Counted from the first letter of the stretch, positions 37,242 through 46,728 are shown. The stretch: 64,000 nt of DNA from Hyphomicrobium sp. (GCA_030148725.1 JASBSU010000012.1:109360-173359); one strand, 5' to 3'. The notes: generated by a model from the sequence alone, not told the origin. Numbers and translations: made by a program.

Positions 37242-37487
37242 ATGAACAGGATCGACAGGTTCTTCGGCCTCCGGGGCGAGGCGAAGGTCAGGTTTCTTAA
37301 CGGAGAGTTCCAGGTCCTCTCCCCGGGAGACTTTGTGCGCTGCGCCGTGACGGGTGAGCCCATCATGCTGCCTGACTTGCGCTATTGGAGCGTCGATTTG
37401 CAGGAGGCGTATTCAAGCCCGGACGTTTCCATGCAGCGTTACCTGGAAATGCGCGACAAGCTCCGCAACGAGCACGGCGACGCCTGA
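37242..37487 (+). CDS. DUF2093 family protein
   Basis: The 81-residue protein matches the small DUF2093 family (VRFLNGEFQVLSPGDFVRCAVTG, then LPDLRYWSVDLQEAY). Members occur mainly in alphaproteobacteria, often between xseA and lpxK as here. No function is known. It converges on lpxK with an 11-bp gap. The two conserved-looking patches suggest a small beta-rich fold. Confidence 0.85.
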   Translation: MNRIDRFFGLRGEAKVRFLNGEFQVLSPGDFVRCAVTGEPIMLPDLRYWSVDLQEAYSSPDVSMQRYLEMRDKLRNEHGDA

Positions 37488-37498
37488 CGCCTTCGGCG

Positions 37499-38557
37499 TC
37501 AGGTTGGCGGCGGGCGGTTCCGTCGCGAGACGCCCTTGAGCGCCGACTCGATCAGTGACGACAGCCGCTCCAACTCCCGATCTTCGATCTGCATCTCGAT
37601 CGGCAGCACGCGGGTCTGCGCTGCGAGCGCCTCGAGCGCCGCCTCCCCGTTGAGACGCACGAGATCTTTTTCCGTCGTGACGAGTTGTGCGCCGTGACGA
37701 CGTGCGGTGTCGATCAGCCGGGTCGCATCTGAAGCTGTGAACCAATGGTGATCGGGAAACGACGCGGCCTCCGCGATCTTGCCGCCAAGGCTTTCCAGTA
37801 GCCGATAGAACCGCCGCGGGTTGGCGATCCCCGAAAACGCGACGAGCGGCCTATTCGCGATCCATTCTGCCTCTACGACGGCACCGACCTGCGCAGTCAG
37901 CACCGGACCGGGGAATCCCTGCCGCAGCACACCGAGAACGCTGCGCTCGCCGCCGCCATCCGGAGGATCGCGCACGATGACCGCATCGACGAGCCCCAAT
38001 TGAAATTCGAGCGGCGCACGCAGTGGACCTGCCGGGATGACCTCGCCATTGCCGATGCCACGTCGGCCGTCGACGACGGCGATCGAAAGATCCTTGGCCA
38101 GTGCGCCATTCTGCAATCCGTCATCCATGATGACGACGCTCGGAGCCGAAGCGCTGCGCTCGATGGCGATGATCCCGGCGCGCCTGTCCCGCGCAACGAG
38201 TGTCGGTGCCGCGCGCGCCAGCAGAAGCGGCTCATCGCCGAAACGGCGCGCCCCATAAGGCCGATCGTCAACCCATTCCGGTCCGATTGCGCTGCCGCCA
38301 TAACCGCGCGTCAAGAAGACGGGCCGTTCCCCGCGAGCGATCAGCAGCTTCGCTATGAAAATCGAAAGCGGCGTCTTTCCTGTTCCGCCCGCCGTGAAAT
38401 TGCCGACGCAGATCACCGGCAACCGCGAGCGATAAGGTGTGCTGCGAAGATATCGCCGCTCCGCGATCCGTCCGTAGAGCCAAGCGATGGGCGTCAGCAC
38501 ACGCTGGCGCATGTCGTCGGCGTCGCCGTACCACCAGGACGGCTCGTCAAGACGCAC
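37499..38557 (-). CDS. lpxK: Tetraacyldisaccharide 4'-kinase
   Basis: The 352-residue protein has Walker A GNFTAGGTGKTP near residue 52 and DDGLQNGALAKD (motif with the catalytic Asp region). LpxK phosphorylates the 4' position of the lipid A precursor at the inner membrane. It overlaps the end of the upstream fusion gene by 11 bp, so the two are probably coupled in one lipid A operon. Confidence 0.95.
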   Translation of the reverse strand: MRLDEPSWWYGDADDMRQRVLTPIAWLYGRIAERRYLRSTPYRSRLPVICVGNFTAGGTGKTPLSIFIAKLLIARGERPVFLTRGYGGSAIGPEWVDDRPYGARRFGDEPLLLARAAPTLVARDRRAGIIAIERSASAPSVVIMDDGLQNGALAKDLSIAVVDGRRGIGNGEVIPAGPLRAPLEFQLGLVDAVIVRDPPDGGGERSVLGVLRQGFPGPVLTAQVGAVVEAEWIANRPLVAFSGIANPRRFYRLLESLGGKIAEAASFPDHHWFTASDATRLIDTARRHGAQLVTTEKDLVRLNGEAALEALAAQTRVLPIEMQIEDRELERLSSLIESALKGVSRRNRPPPT

Positions 38558-40577
38558 GCTTCAGTCTCTCGTCTGGGAGGTAGCGAAGCAGCGCCTCCAC
38601 GGTCTTGTCCAGCGCGCCCGACAGCGTGCCGAGCGCCTGCGTCGCCCCGGCCCGCATGCGCTGCATTTCCGCCGGGCTGTCGAGCAGCCTTGAGACCGCA
38701 GCCGCAATATCCGCCGATGACTTCACTTCGACGGCGCCGTCATGGCGCAACAGCGTGCGATAAGCATCGCGGAAATTCTGCCAGTGCGGACCGGTCAACA
38801 CAGCCGCGCCATGACGTACGGCTTCGATAGGATTCTGTCCGCCGCGATCCACGAGCGAGCCGCCGATGAACGCCACAGGAGCCAGCGCATAGAGCGTCCC
38901 AAGCTCTCCGATGGTGTCCGCGATATAGATTTCCGTACGCGGCCCCGGCAGCGTGCCGAGCGAGCGCTGAGCGACGGTAAACCCTAGGTTCTTGAGCATT
39001 TCGGCGAGCGCCGTTCCGCGCTCTGGATGCCGCGGCGCGATGATCGTGCAAAGCCCCTCGAAGTGCCGGGCAAGCGCGCGATGCGCGACCGCGATGCTCT
39101 CTTCCTCGCCGTCGTGCGTGCTCGCCGCCGCAAATACCGGCCGACCGTCGAGCGCCGTCTTGAGGCGCTCCAGTTCGTTGAGGTCGATGGGCGGCGGCGG
39201 CGCATCGATCTTGAGATTTCCGACCGCTGAGACGTTTCGAGCACCGAGCACCGAGAAGCCGAGCGCCATGCGCTCGTTCTGGGCCAGCACGACGCTGAAG
39301 CGGCTGAACAGCGGCACAGCCATGGATTTGTTGCGCTGCCAGCGCCGCCGGCTCCGGTGCGACAACCGCGCGTTGACGAGCGCGATGGGAATCTTGCGCG
39401 CCGACGTCTCGAGGATGAGCGACGGCCATATCTCGGACTCGGTGAACACCGCGAGGTCCGGCTGCCAATGCTCCAGGAAGCGGGCCGCATATTCCGGCGC
39501 ATCGAGTGGCACGTATTGATGCACGGCATTGGGACCGAGGCGCCGCTCGGCCAACCCTGCCGATGTCACCGTGCCGGTCGTCAGAATGAAGTTGAGATCG
39601 GGGCGCGCATTGCCGAGCGCCTCAATGACCGGCAGCACAGCGTTTGTTTCCCCGACGCTTGCGGCATGCACCCAGCAGACGACGCCCTGCGGTCGCGCGA
39701 TGCCCGCCAAGCCGAGGCGTTCCCCACGGCGGCGCGGATCTTCTTTGCCGCTGCGTTCACGCATCTTCAGGATGAGCGGCGCCACGGGGCGCAAGAGGCT
39801 CATGGCCGTGCGATAGGCCTTGAGACGGAAACCGGGCTCGGCCGGTGGGGCGTCAGGATCTACGAGGCTCAGCGGCGTTGCGCGGCCGAGGTCGGCTCCT
39901 ACGATCTGATATGCGCGCTTGGTCGCCGCGTTCAGAGCCTGCTCAAGCTTTTGGCGCGCATACTCCAGCTCGGTCTCTCCCGCATCGTGCGGCACCCAGA
40001 TCGGGTCCCCTGCAACGTACGCGATCTTGGACCCCGGGAGATTGATTGTCATCCGGCTCCAGGTGTCGAGCGACCGAAATCTCGAGCTTGCGGCCGCGCA
40101 TGGGACGATCGGCCGCCCAGAGAGCCGCGCGATCGTCACGATGCCGATGCCGGCCCGCCGTGCCGGTCCCGGGGGAACGTCAGCGGTCATCACCACCGAA
40201 TAGCCGTCTTTCAGGTAGCGAACGGCTTGTCGCAGGGCATGGACGCCGCCTCGGTCCTTGCGCCGCCCTCCAGCTCCCGCACCGCGGATGAGCTCGACGC
40301 CGAATCGCTCCATGGCGGCGCCGACGAGCTCCGCATCGCCATGTCGGGCGACCATTGCGGAGACCTTCACGTCCGGCGCCGGTCTAAAGCCCGACGAAAG
40401 CATGAACTGGCCATGCCAGACCGCGAGTATCAGGGGATGGTCAGCGCGCAGCCGTTCGAGCGCGTCTTGAGGCTCGTAAACGTGGCTGGACGTGCGCTGG
40501 ACTAGCGATATCAAGCCGGCAAGAGTGCTGCCGGCGAGGCGATTGAGCTTGCGTGTGGTGTCGGGCGAACGTGCCAT
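38547..40577 (-). CDS. waaA: DUF374 acyltransferase-like domain fused to Kdo transferase WaaA
   Basis: One 676-residue frame holds two domains that are usually separate neighbouring genes. Residues 1 to about 230 are DUF374, a lysophospholipid-acyltransferase-like family (ILAVWHGQFMLSSGFRP, ADVPPGPARRAGIG). From about residue 245 a complete Kdo transferase follows (CWVHAASVGETNAVLPVIEAL, FTESEIWPSLI, NARLSHRS, FIGGSLVDRGGQNPIEA). WaaA adds Kdo to lipid IV-A at the inner membrane. The linker has no stop, ATG or GTG that could start WaaA alone. I chose the ATG at 40577 over a TTG at 40583. It overlaps lpxK by 11 bp. Confidence 0.9.
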   Translation of the reverse strand: MARSPDTTRKLNRLAGSTLAGLISLVQRTSSHVYEPQDALERLRADHPLILAVWHGQFMLSSGFRPAPDVKVSAMVARHGDAELVGAAMERFGVELIRGAGAGGRRKDRGGVHALRQAVRYLKDGYSVVMTADVPPGPARRAGIGIVTIARLSGRPIVPCAAASSRFRSLDTWSRMTINLPGSKIAYVAGDPIWVPHDAGETELEYARQKLEQALNAATKRAYQIVGADLGRATPLSLVDPDAPPAEPGFRLKAYRTAMSLLRPVAPLILKMRERSGKEDPRRRGERLGLAGIARPQGVVCWVHAASVGETNAVLPVIEALGNARPDLNFILTTGTVTSAGLAERRLGPNAVHQYVPLDAPEYAARFLEHWQPDLAVFTESEIWPSLILETSARKIPIALVNARLSHRSRRRWQRNKSMAVPLFSRFSVVLAQNERMALGFSVLGARNVSAVGNLKIDAPPPPIDLNELERLKTALDGRPVFAAASTHDGEEESIAVAHRALARHFEGLCTIIAPRHPERGTALAEMLKNLGFTVAQRSLGTLPGPRTEIYIADTIGELGTLYALAPVAFIGGSLVDRGGQNPIEAVRHGAAVLTGPHWQNFRDAYRTLLRHDGAVEVKSSADIAAAVSRLLDSPAEMQRMRAGATQALGTLSGALDKTVEALLRYLPDERLKRAS

Positions 40578-40760
40578 CCTCAAGGGTGCCTCGGCGCCAG
40601 ATCGCCCCTTAGATCAATCGGTTCTGACCGAACCACTTGCAGCTGGTTCCTATAGCGAATATTTAGCGATGGCAAACTGGGACGTTCGGGCACACACCGA
40701 CATTTTTGGGTAGTCCGATAATGCGGCCCGCGCCTCCAACCCTCTAGTCAGCGGACATGA

Positions 40761-41498
40761 ATGGCCGGATTGGTGAAGCGGGCGAAACGCTCATGGCGGC
40801 GCGTCGGTAGGAGCGCTCGCCAGCGCTTCGTGCGTGGCATGCCCCCTTGGGTCCGCCGACGTGCTTTGCCGCCCGCATCCTACCTCGACATGCTTCTCGT
40901 GGACCACGGGATCTTCCGCATGTTCTATTCCAACAGCCATCGCATGTCTGACGACGCCTGGCGGTCGGCGCAGCCGGCGCCCCACCACCTGCGTCGCTTT
41001 GCCAAAGCCGGAGTACGGACGGTCGTAAACCTTCGCGGCCCGCGCGACTGCGGCAGCTACTGGCTCGAACGTCGCGCCTGTCGCGCCTACGGCATGAATC
41101 TCATCAATTTCCAGCTCCGCTCGCGCGCCGCGCCGACCAGGGAAGAAATTTGGGGCGCCAAGCAATTGCTCGAACAGGTCGAGTTTCCGGTGCTGATGCA
41201 CTGTAAATCCGGAGCCGACCGTGCCGGCCTCATGAGTGTGCTTTATCGACACCTGCACCAGGGCTGGCCGATCGAGGAGGCCAAAAAGGAACTCTCGCTA
41301 AAGTACGGCCACATCCGGCAGGCGCACACTGGAATTCTCGACTATTTCTTCGAGCGTTACCTCGCCGACAATGCCGTGCGGCCGATGCCGTTCCTGGAAT
41401 GGGTGGACACCGTCTACGACCCCGAGGAGCTGCGCAGCACGTTCCGCTCCAAGGGGTGGGCAAACCGCATCGTGGACGGCATTCTGCGCCGCGAATAG
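40761..41498 (+). CDS. Cysteine-dependent phosphatase (dual-specificity / tyrosine phosphatase type)
   Basis: The 245-residue protein has the P-loop HCKSGADRAG at 147-156, with catalytic Cys148 and Arg154, and an acidic residue upstream (RGPRDCGSYW) as possible general acid. The N-terminal 35 residues are very basic (KRAKRSWRR). It resembles atypical dual-specificity phosphatases that act on phosphotyrosine, phosphoinositide or lipid phosphate. It is divergent from the DUF374-WaaA gene and converges on msbA, so a role in envelope lipid dephosphorylation is possible but inferred only from place. Confidence 0.85.
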   Translation: MAGLVKRAKRSWRRVGRSARQRFVRGMPPWVRRRALPPASYLDMLLVDHGIFRMFYSNSHRMSDDAWRSAQPAPHHLRRFAKAGVRTVVNLRGPRDCGSYWLERRACRAYGMNLINFQLRSRAAPTREEIWGAKQLLEQVEFPVLMHCKSGADRAGLMSVLYRHLHQGWPIEEAKKELSLKYGHIRQAHTGILDYFFERYLADNAVRPMPFLEWVDTVYDPEELRSTFRSKGWANRIVDGILRRE

Positions 41499-41510
41499 CC
41501 GTCCCGCCCG

Positions 41511-43325
41511 CTAGGTCGTCTCTGGCTCCAGCGTTCCCACCAGCGCCTGCGACCGGACCAGCCGCGCATAATGCCCGTTCGCCGCCAGCAACTCGCGATG
41601 CGACCCGGTTTCGACGATAGTGCCGTCCTCCATCACGCAGATGAGATCGGCGTTCTGCACCGTCGAGAGCCGATGCGCGATGACGAGCGTCGTGCGGTTC
41701 TTCGTAAACCGGGCCAGCGCCTCCTGCACGAGCCGCTCCGATTCCGTGTCGAGGGCACTTGTTGCCTCGTCGAGCAATAGGATCGGTGCGTCTTTGAGGA
41801 TGGCGCGCGCGAGCGCGAGCCTTTGCCGCTGACCACCGGAGAGCCGCAGTCCCCGGTCGCCGATTTCGGTCGCATAGCCCTGCGGCTGCGCCAGGATGAA
41901 TTCGTGCGCCGCCGCTGCCTGCGCCGCGGCAGTTATGGCCGGCTGCGGCGCGCCGAGGCGCCCGAGAGCGATGTTTGCCCCGATCGTATCGTCGAACAGC
42001 GTCACGTCCTGCGACACGATGGAAATGGCATCGCGCAGCGAGGCGAGCGTGACGTCGCGAATGTCCTGGCCGTCGATGGTGATGCGGCCCTGTTCCACAT
42101 CGAACAAGCGCGGCACGAGGTTGAGCACGGTGGACTTGCCAGCCCCCGACCGTCCAACCAGTGCCACCGTGCGCCCGCCGGGCACGGTCAGCGTGAAGTC
42201 AGAGATCGCCTGAGCGCCGCCGCTCCCTTCATAGGAGAACCGGATAGCTTCGAAGCGGATCGTAGCGTTCCCCATCGCAAGGGGCTGCGCGCCAGGCTTG
42301 TCGACGATGGTCGGCTTCTCGTCGACGAGATCATAATAGCTCTCGGCAGCGGCGAGACCCTCATTGATGCGGCCCGAAAGGCTGCCGAGCGCACGTATCG
42401 GCTGGGATGCCATGAGCAGCGCCGTGATGAAGCCCATGAAGTCGCCAACCGTCGAGATGCCGCTCGCGATCCGCCAGTAGGCGAACGCGATGACGCCCGC
42501 GACCGCGAGGCCGCCCAGGGCCTCCAGCAGGGGATCGATGCGGGCGCGATTGCGCACCGCTTTCATCCTGAGATCGTAGACGTGCTCGAAGCTCTTGTTC
42601 AGCCGGTCCGCGGCGTAGTCCTCGAGCCGGAACGATTTTATGAGGCGCGCGCCGGAGAGCTTTTCGGTCAGCAGCGAGGTCATGCCGCCGAGTTCATCCT
42701 GCGTCTGCTTGGCGACCCTTCGCAGTCGTTGCGAAAGCTTGGCGACCGGCAGAGCGGCGATGGGATAGATCCCGAGCACGATCAGCGACATGACGGGGTC
42801 GAGGTAGATCATCGACGCCACGAGCGCCACTATGGAGAGCGAATCGCGGATCGCCGTGTTCAGTGCCGCCTGTGCGGCCTGCTGAATGAATCCGATGTCA
42901 TTGGTCAGTTTTGAGACGAGCCGTCCCGGCGTCTCCCGAGACAGTCGCGCGAAGTCGGACGTCATGAGATGCGCAAAGCCGACGCGCTGCATGTCGGTCG
43001 TCAGCCGCATCACGATGCGGTTTGTCTCGACCGTCTGCGCGTAAAGCAGGATGCTGCGCATGATGGTCGCGCCGACGATGGCAGCCAGCACATAGTGCAG
43101 CATGCCGGACTGGTCCTTCATCAGCATGTCGAAGGACGCTTTGATGATCATCGGGTAGGCGCCGGTGATCGCCGCGAGCAGGCCGGTGAGGATCATCGCC
43201 ACCGTGAGCTCGCGCCAGCGTGGATAGACCCACTCCTTCAGGAAGCGGTTGAGCAGCCCCCGTCGGCGCTCATCGAGGATGAGCTGGCCGGAGTTTTTGC
43301 GTGGCGCGGCGGGCGCTGAGCTCAC
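41511..43325 (-). CDS. msbA: Lipid A export ABC transporter MsbA type
   Basis: The 604-residue half-transporter has six hydrophobic segments in its first 330 residues and an ATPase domain with Walker A GRSGAGKST, signature LSGGQRQRLALARA and Walker B ILLLDEATSALD. The MsbA role (flipping lipid A or phospholipid) is inferred from the neighbours (lpxK, waaA). A more general type I exporter is possible. It overlaps DUF4170 by four bases. Confidence 0.88.
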   Translation of the reverse strand: MSSAPAAPRKNSGQLILDERRRGLLNRFLKEWVYPRWRELTVAMILTGLLAAITGAYPMIIKASFDMLMKDQSGMLHYVLAAIVGATIMRSILLYAQTVETNRIVMRLTTDMQRVGFAHLMTSDFARLSRETPGRLVSKLTNDIGFIQQAAQAALNTAIRDSLSIVALVASMIYLDPVMSLIVLGIYPIAALPVAKLSQRLRRVAKQTQDELGGMTSLLTEKLSGARLIKSFRLEDYAADRLNKSFEHVYDLRMKAVRNRARIDPLLEALGGLAVAGVIAFAYWRIASGISTVGDFMGFITALLMASQPIRALGSLSGRINEGLAAAESYYDLVDEKPTIVDKPGAQPLAMGNATIRFEAIRFSYEGSGGAQAISDFTLTVPGGRTVALVGRSGAGKSTVLNLVPRLFDVEQGRITIDGQDIRDVTLASLRDAISIVSQDVTLFDDTIGANIALGRLGAPQPAITAAAQAAAAHEFILAQPQGYATEIGDRGLRLSGGQRQRLALARAILKDAPILLLDEATSALDTESERLVQEALARFTKNRTTLVIAHRLSTVQNADLICVMEDGTIVETGSHRELLAANGHYARLVRSQALVGTLEPETT

Positions 43326-43573
43326 GACTGGGCCTTCAGCGGCGCGTCGTCGGGTTCCAGAAGCTTGTGAATATGGACCACGAAGTAACGCATCATTGCA
43401 TTGTCGACGGTGCGCTGGGCGGCAGCCTTCCAGGCGGCATGGGCTTCCGCGTAGTTCGGATAGATGCCGACGACGTCGAGATCCTTGAGGTCGCGAAACT
43501 CCACGCCGTCCAGCGACGTCAGCTCTCCGCCGAAAACGAGGTGCAGCAGCTGCTTCGGCGTCTTGTCGGTCAT
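43322..43573 (-). CDS. DUF4170 family protein
   Basis: The 83-residue protein fits DUF4170 (LHLVFGGELTSLDGVEFRDL, VVGIYPNYAEAHAAWKAAAQRTVDNAMMRYFVVH). It is found in many Rhizobiales directly before msbA or waaA, as here with an ATGA overlap. It is small, soluble and of unknown function; the constant place suggests some role in LPS export or synthesis. Confidence 0.85.
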   Translation of the reverse strand: MTDKTPKQLLHLVFGGELTSLDGVEFRDLKDLDVVGIYPNYAEAHAAWKAAAQRTVDNAMMRYFVVHIHKLLEPDDAPLKAQS

Positions 43574-43734
43574 GAAGTGGATCCCCTCTCGTTGCGCGTG
43601 GAAGGCCGGGCCGGCCGCGAAGTTACGCCGAATTTACGCTATCCCTTAAGCCCGCAGGAAGCCGGATGTGTCATTCTGCCTAAACGGTCGCGCAAGACGG
43701 CTGGCTCTGAGGACAACGGCGAGGCTTCCCAGGT

Positions 43735-43771
43735 TTTCGGCTCGAACCCGCGGCACGGGTTCGAGCCGAAA
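43735..43771. repeat. Perfect 16-bp inverted repeat between ubiA and DUF4170
   Basis: TTTCGGCTCGAACCCG (43735-43750) and CGGGTTCGAGCCGAAA (43756-43771) pair fully around a five-base loop. It lies 22 bases past the ubiA stop. No T-run follows on either strand, so it is not a classic terminator, but a stem this stable could still stop transcription or protect the ubiA mRNA end. A short GGCTGTTACAGCC palindrome follows at 43780-43792. Confidence 0.75.
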
Positions 43772-43792
43772 TGCTTAACGGCTGTTACAGCC

Positions 43793-44758
43793 TTAGCTGA
43801 GACCTGCCATCCGCGACAGCATCATGTCAGCGGCAAGGCCGAGAAAGATCACCATGCCGACGTCCCGGTTGGAGCGGAAGCGCCGCAGGCAGTTCGCCGC
43901 GTCTTTGGTGTCGAGCGTCGTCACCTGCCAGGCCATCTGCAGCGACGCGAGCACCACCGCGCCGAAGTAGATGAGGTGCGTGCCGGCGAGGAAACCGGCC
44001 GCCAGCCACAGGACGATGGCGCCGGCGTAGAAGGCGCCGACCCACGTCATGGTGTTCTCACCGAACCGGATGGCGGTGGAGCGAAGGCCCAGCATCACGT
44101 CGTCCTCGCGGTCCTGGTGGGCGTAAATCGTGTCATAGCCGATGGTCCACAGCACGGAACCCGCATAGAGCAGCAGCGCCGGCAGACCGATAGAGCCCAT
44201 CACGGCGCTCCAGCCGACGAGGGCGCCCCAGTTGAATGCGAGGCCCAGAATGAGCTGCGGCCAATGCGTGAAACGCTTCATAAACGGGTAGAGCGCCACC
44301 AGCAGCAGCGAGGCGAGCCCCAGCTTGATCGTGAAAGCGTTGAACTGGACGAGCACCAGCGCGCCAGCGAGGCTGCAAACGCCGGCAAAGGCCAGCGCCT
44401 CGGCGGGGGTGACCTGCCCTGAAGGGATGGGACGGCTGGCGGTCCGCGACAGGCGGGCATCGTAGTCGCGATCGACATAGTCGTTATAGGCGCAGCCCGC
44501 CGCGCGCATCACCAACGCACCGACCGCAAACAGCGTCAGCAGCCAGGGGTTGGGGTAGGGCTGGTTGAGCGTGACGTCGGCGAGGCCCACCGACCACCAG
44601 CATGGCAGCAGCAGCAGCCAGAAGCCGATAGGCCGGTCGAGCCGTGCGAGCCGGAAGTATGGCCGCATGGATTCCGGTGCGTAACGGTCCACCCAATTGT
44701 CGGGCGGCGCATCTGCAACCCTGGTCGACTGTGGCGCTGTGCTTGGATTGGCCTGCAT
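43793..44758 (-). CDS. ubiA: 4-hydroxybenzoate octaprenyltransferase
   Basis: The 321-residue membrane enzyme has the two aspartate motifs NDYVDRDYD and DREDD (in YAHQDREDDVMLGL) and about eight membrane helices. It attaches the polyprenyl chain to 4-hydroxybenzoate in ubiquinone synthesis. The ATG at 44758 was chosen; the open frame beyond it continues to 45094 as a shadow of the hisS end. Confidence 0.93.
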   Translation of the reverse strand: MQANPSTAPQSTRVADAPPDNWVDRYAPESMRPYFRLARLDRPIGFWLLLLPCWWSVGLADVTLNQPYPNPWLLTLFAVGALVMRAAGCAYNDYVDRDYDARLSRTASRPIPSGQVTPAEALAFAGVCSLAGALVLVQFNAFTIKLGLASLLLVALYPFMKRFTHWPQLILGLAFNWGALVGWSAVMGSIGLPALLLYAGSVLWTIGYDTIYAHQDREDDVMLGLRSTAIRFGENTMTWVGAFYAGAIVLWLAAGFLAGTHLIYFGAVVLASLQMAWQVTTLDTKDAANCLRRFRSNRDVGMVIFLGLAADMMLSRMAGLS

Positions 44759-44898
44759 GTCCCTACCGGAAAGCGATCTGGCTCCAGACCCTAGCTGCCG
44801 CCCCAAGCGGGAGCAAATGTGGCAGGGCGCCCGTGACCCGTCAGCCCGTGCGATCCGCGGTAGGGCCAGCGTGCGCGCCCGCCGGGGGCCCACTCGGG

Positions 44899-46386
44899 TC
44901 AGTCGGTGTGCCGGGCGATGATCTTTTTGACCTCCGCGACGAGATCGGCAGCGTTGACCGTCACCTGCGCCGGCCGCTGCTCTCTCCACGCCTCGTGGTC
45001 CTTGATCGCTTCGGCCGCCTTGGCGCCTTCGACGAGGTCCTTCAGCGTGACCTGCCCGGCCGCAAGCTCGTCCGAACCCTGGATGACGACGCACGGCGAG
45101 TTGCGTTTGTCGGCGTATTCCAGCTGCTTGCCGAACTTCTTCGGATTGCCGAGGTAAAGCTCGGCGCGAATGCCAGCGGCGCGAAGCGCCTGCACCATCT
45201 TCTGGTAGTCGGCGGTGCGCTCTTTCTCCATGACGGTCACGATGACCGGACCGTCCGCTGGCGCAGCCTTGTCCTTGTTCAATGCGTTGAGCGCCGCCTG
45301 CAGTCGCGACACGCCGATCGAGAAGCCTGTTGCCGGAACCTTCTGTCCGGTGAAGCGGGCGACGAGATCGTCATAGCGTCCGCCGCCACCGACCGACCCG
45401 AAGCGCACGGGATGGCCCTTCTCGTCCTTCACCTCGAACGTCAGCTCCGCCTCGAATACGGGGCCGGTATAATATTCCAGCCCGCGCACGACCGATGGGT
45501 CGATCACGATCCGATCATCGCCATAGCCGCCACTGCGGACGAGGTCAGAAATCTGCTGCAGCTCTGCACGGCCCGCGGCGCCAGAAGGACTGTCGCCCAG
45601 GCTCGCCTCGAGCTGCGAGAGCCTGTCGCCCGACGCCGCGTCGAAAACGCTCATGATGGTGTCGATTGCGGTGGCGTCGAGATCGGCGCCGTTCGTAAAG
45701 TCGCCGCTCTCATCCTTGCGACCCTTACCGAGCAGCTCGCGCACACCGTTCGGACCAAGTCGGTCGAGCTTGTCGAGCGCGCGCATGGCGACGAGCCACT
45801 TGGCGTCATGCTCTTCGCCGCTCAGGCCGACGACCTCGCGCAAGCCATCGAGCACCTTGCGGTTGTTGACCTTGATTACATAGTCGCCGCGCTTGATGCC
45901 GAGCGCTTCCAGCGTATCGGCGGCGAGCATGCACATTTCCGCGTCCGCCGCGACGCTCTCCGCACCCACCGTGTCGGCGTCGAACTGCATGAACTGACGG
46001 AAGCGCCCCGGCCCCGGCTTCTCGTTGCGGAACACATAGCCGGCTGCATAACGGCGGAACGGCTTGGCGAGGAACTGGAAGTGCTGCGCGACGTAGCGCG
46101 CCAGCGGCGCCGTGAGGTCGTAGCGCAAGCTCATCCACTGTTCGTCGTCGTCCTGCAGCGAGAACACGCCCTCGTTGGGACGGTCCTGGTCGGGCAGGAA
46201 CTTGCCGAGCGCATCGGTATATTCGAAGGCGGGCGTTTCGAGCGGCTCGAACCCATAGCGCTCGTACACCTCGCGGATCTTCACCAGCATCGCCTGCTGC
46301 TGGCGCAGCTCCGACGCCTCGATGTCGCGAAGCCCGCGCGGCAGGCGCGGCTTCGGCCGCTGCTCGTCTTTTTTCTGCTTGCTCAT
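44899..46386 (-). CDS. hisS: Histidyl-tRNA synthetase
   Basis: The 495-residue class II synthetase has motif 2 ([25 protein letters not shown]), the histidine-binding GGRYDDLV and a C-terminal anticodon-binding domain ([32 protein letters not shown]). It charges tRNA-His. Length is at the upper end of the family. It lies 140 bp upstream of ubiA in the same direction. The region upstream of hisS holds the tandem repeat. Confidence 0.96.
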   Translation of the reverse strand: MSKQKKDEQRPKPRLPRGLRDIEASELRQQQAMLVKIREVYERYGFEPLETPAFEYTDALGKFLPDQDRPNEGVFSLQDDDEQWMSLRYDLTAPLARYVAQHFQFLAKPFRRYAAGYVFRNEKPGPGRFRQFMQFDADTVGAESVAADAEMCMLAADTLEALGIKRGDYVIKVNNRKVLDGLREVVGLSGEEHDAKWLVAMRALDKLDRLGPNGVRELLGKGRKDESGDFTNGADLDATAIDTIMSVFDAASGDRLSQLEASLGDSPSGAAGRAELQQISDLVRSGGYGDDRIVIDPSVVRGLEYYTGPVFEAELTFEVKDEKGHPVRFGSVGGGGRYDDLVARFTGQKVPATGFSIGVSRLQAALNALNKDKAAPADGPVIVTVMEKERTADYQKMVQALRAAGIRAELYLGNPKKFGKQLEYADKRNSPCVVIQGSDELAAGQVTLKDLVEGAKAAEAIKDHEAWREQRPAQVTVNAADLVAEVKKIIARHTD

Positions 46387-46728
46387 TGTATTTCTTGGCT
46401 CGGCGCCGGATGCGTTGGATGTGGCCGCGGGGTATCACGAATAGTGATGTCGGGGCAACCGCCGGCACCGCAGACAGAGCTTCTCTTAGCTCGTGTCACG
46501 AAGCCAACCGCGCCGCGCCGCGCAGCGGCCAGGGCGCAAGGCGCCCCGGCGCGAGCGCCGGCCCTCCACTCGCGCAACATTCCCCGCACAAAAAGCTTCT
46601 CTCAACAGTGTCACGAAGCCAACCGCGCCGCGCAGCGGCAAGGCGCCAAGGGCGCCCGGCGCGAGCGCCGGCCATCCACCTGCGCAACATCCGCCGCACA
46701 AAAAGCTTCTCTCAACGCGTGTCAGCTC
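46387..46728. other. 342-bp intergenic region made largely of tandem repeats
   Basis: The first 85 bases upstream of hisS contain no feature I can name beyond a possible promoter. From about 46475 to 46723 the sequence is made of the tandem repeat annotated separately, and then the metallophosphatase stop follows. Short open frames in this stretch come from the repeat. Confidence 0.6.
46475..46723. repeat. Tandem GC-rich repeat, two full copies and a partial
   Basis: A unit starting GTGTCACGAAGCCAACCGCG and ending GCACAAAAAGCTTCTCTCAA occurs at about 46493-46605 and 46609-46716. An end part (GAGCTTCTCTTAGC) precedes it, and another GTGTCA follows it. The units are about 116 and 111 bp and differ by small indels. 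The core at 46636-46676 is identical over about 41 bases to 30753-30793, so both loci carry the same dispersed family. Confidence 0.85.

Noticed and set aside
43740..43772. A T-arm-like GGTTCGAGCC that could belong to a tRNA
   Set aside because: It is part of a perfect palindrome, and no acceptor, D or anticodon stem surrounds it.
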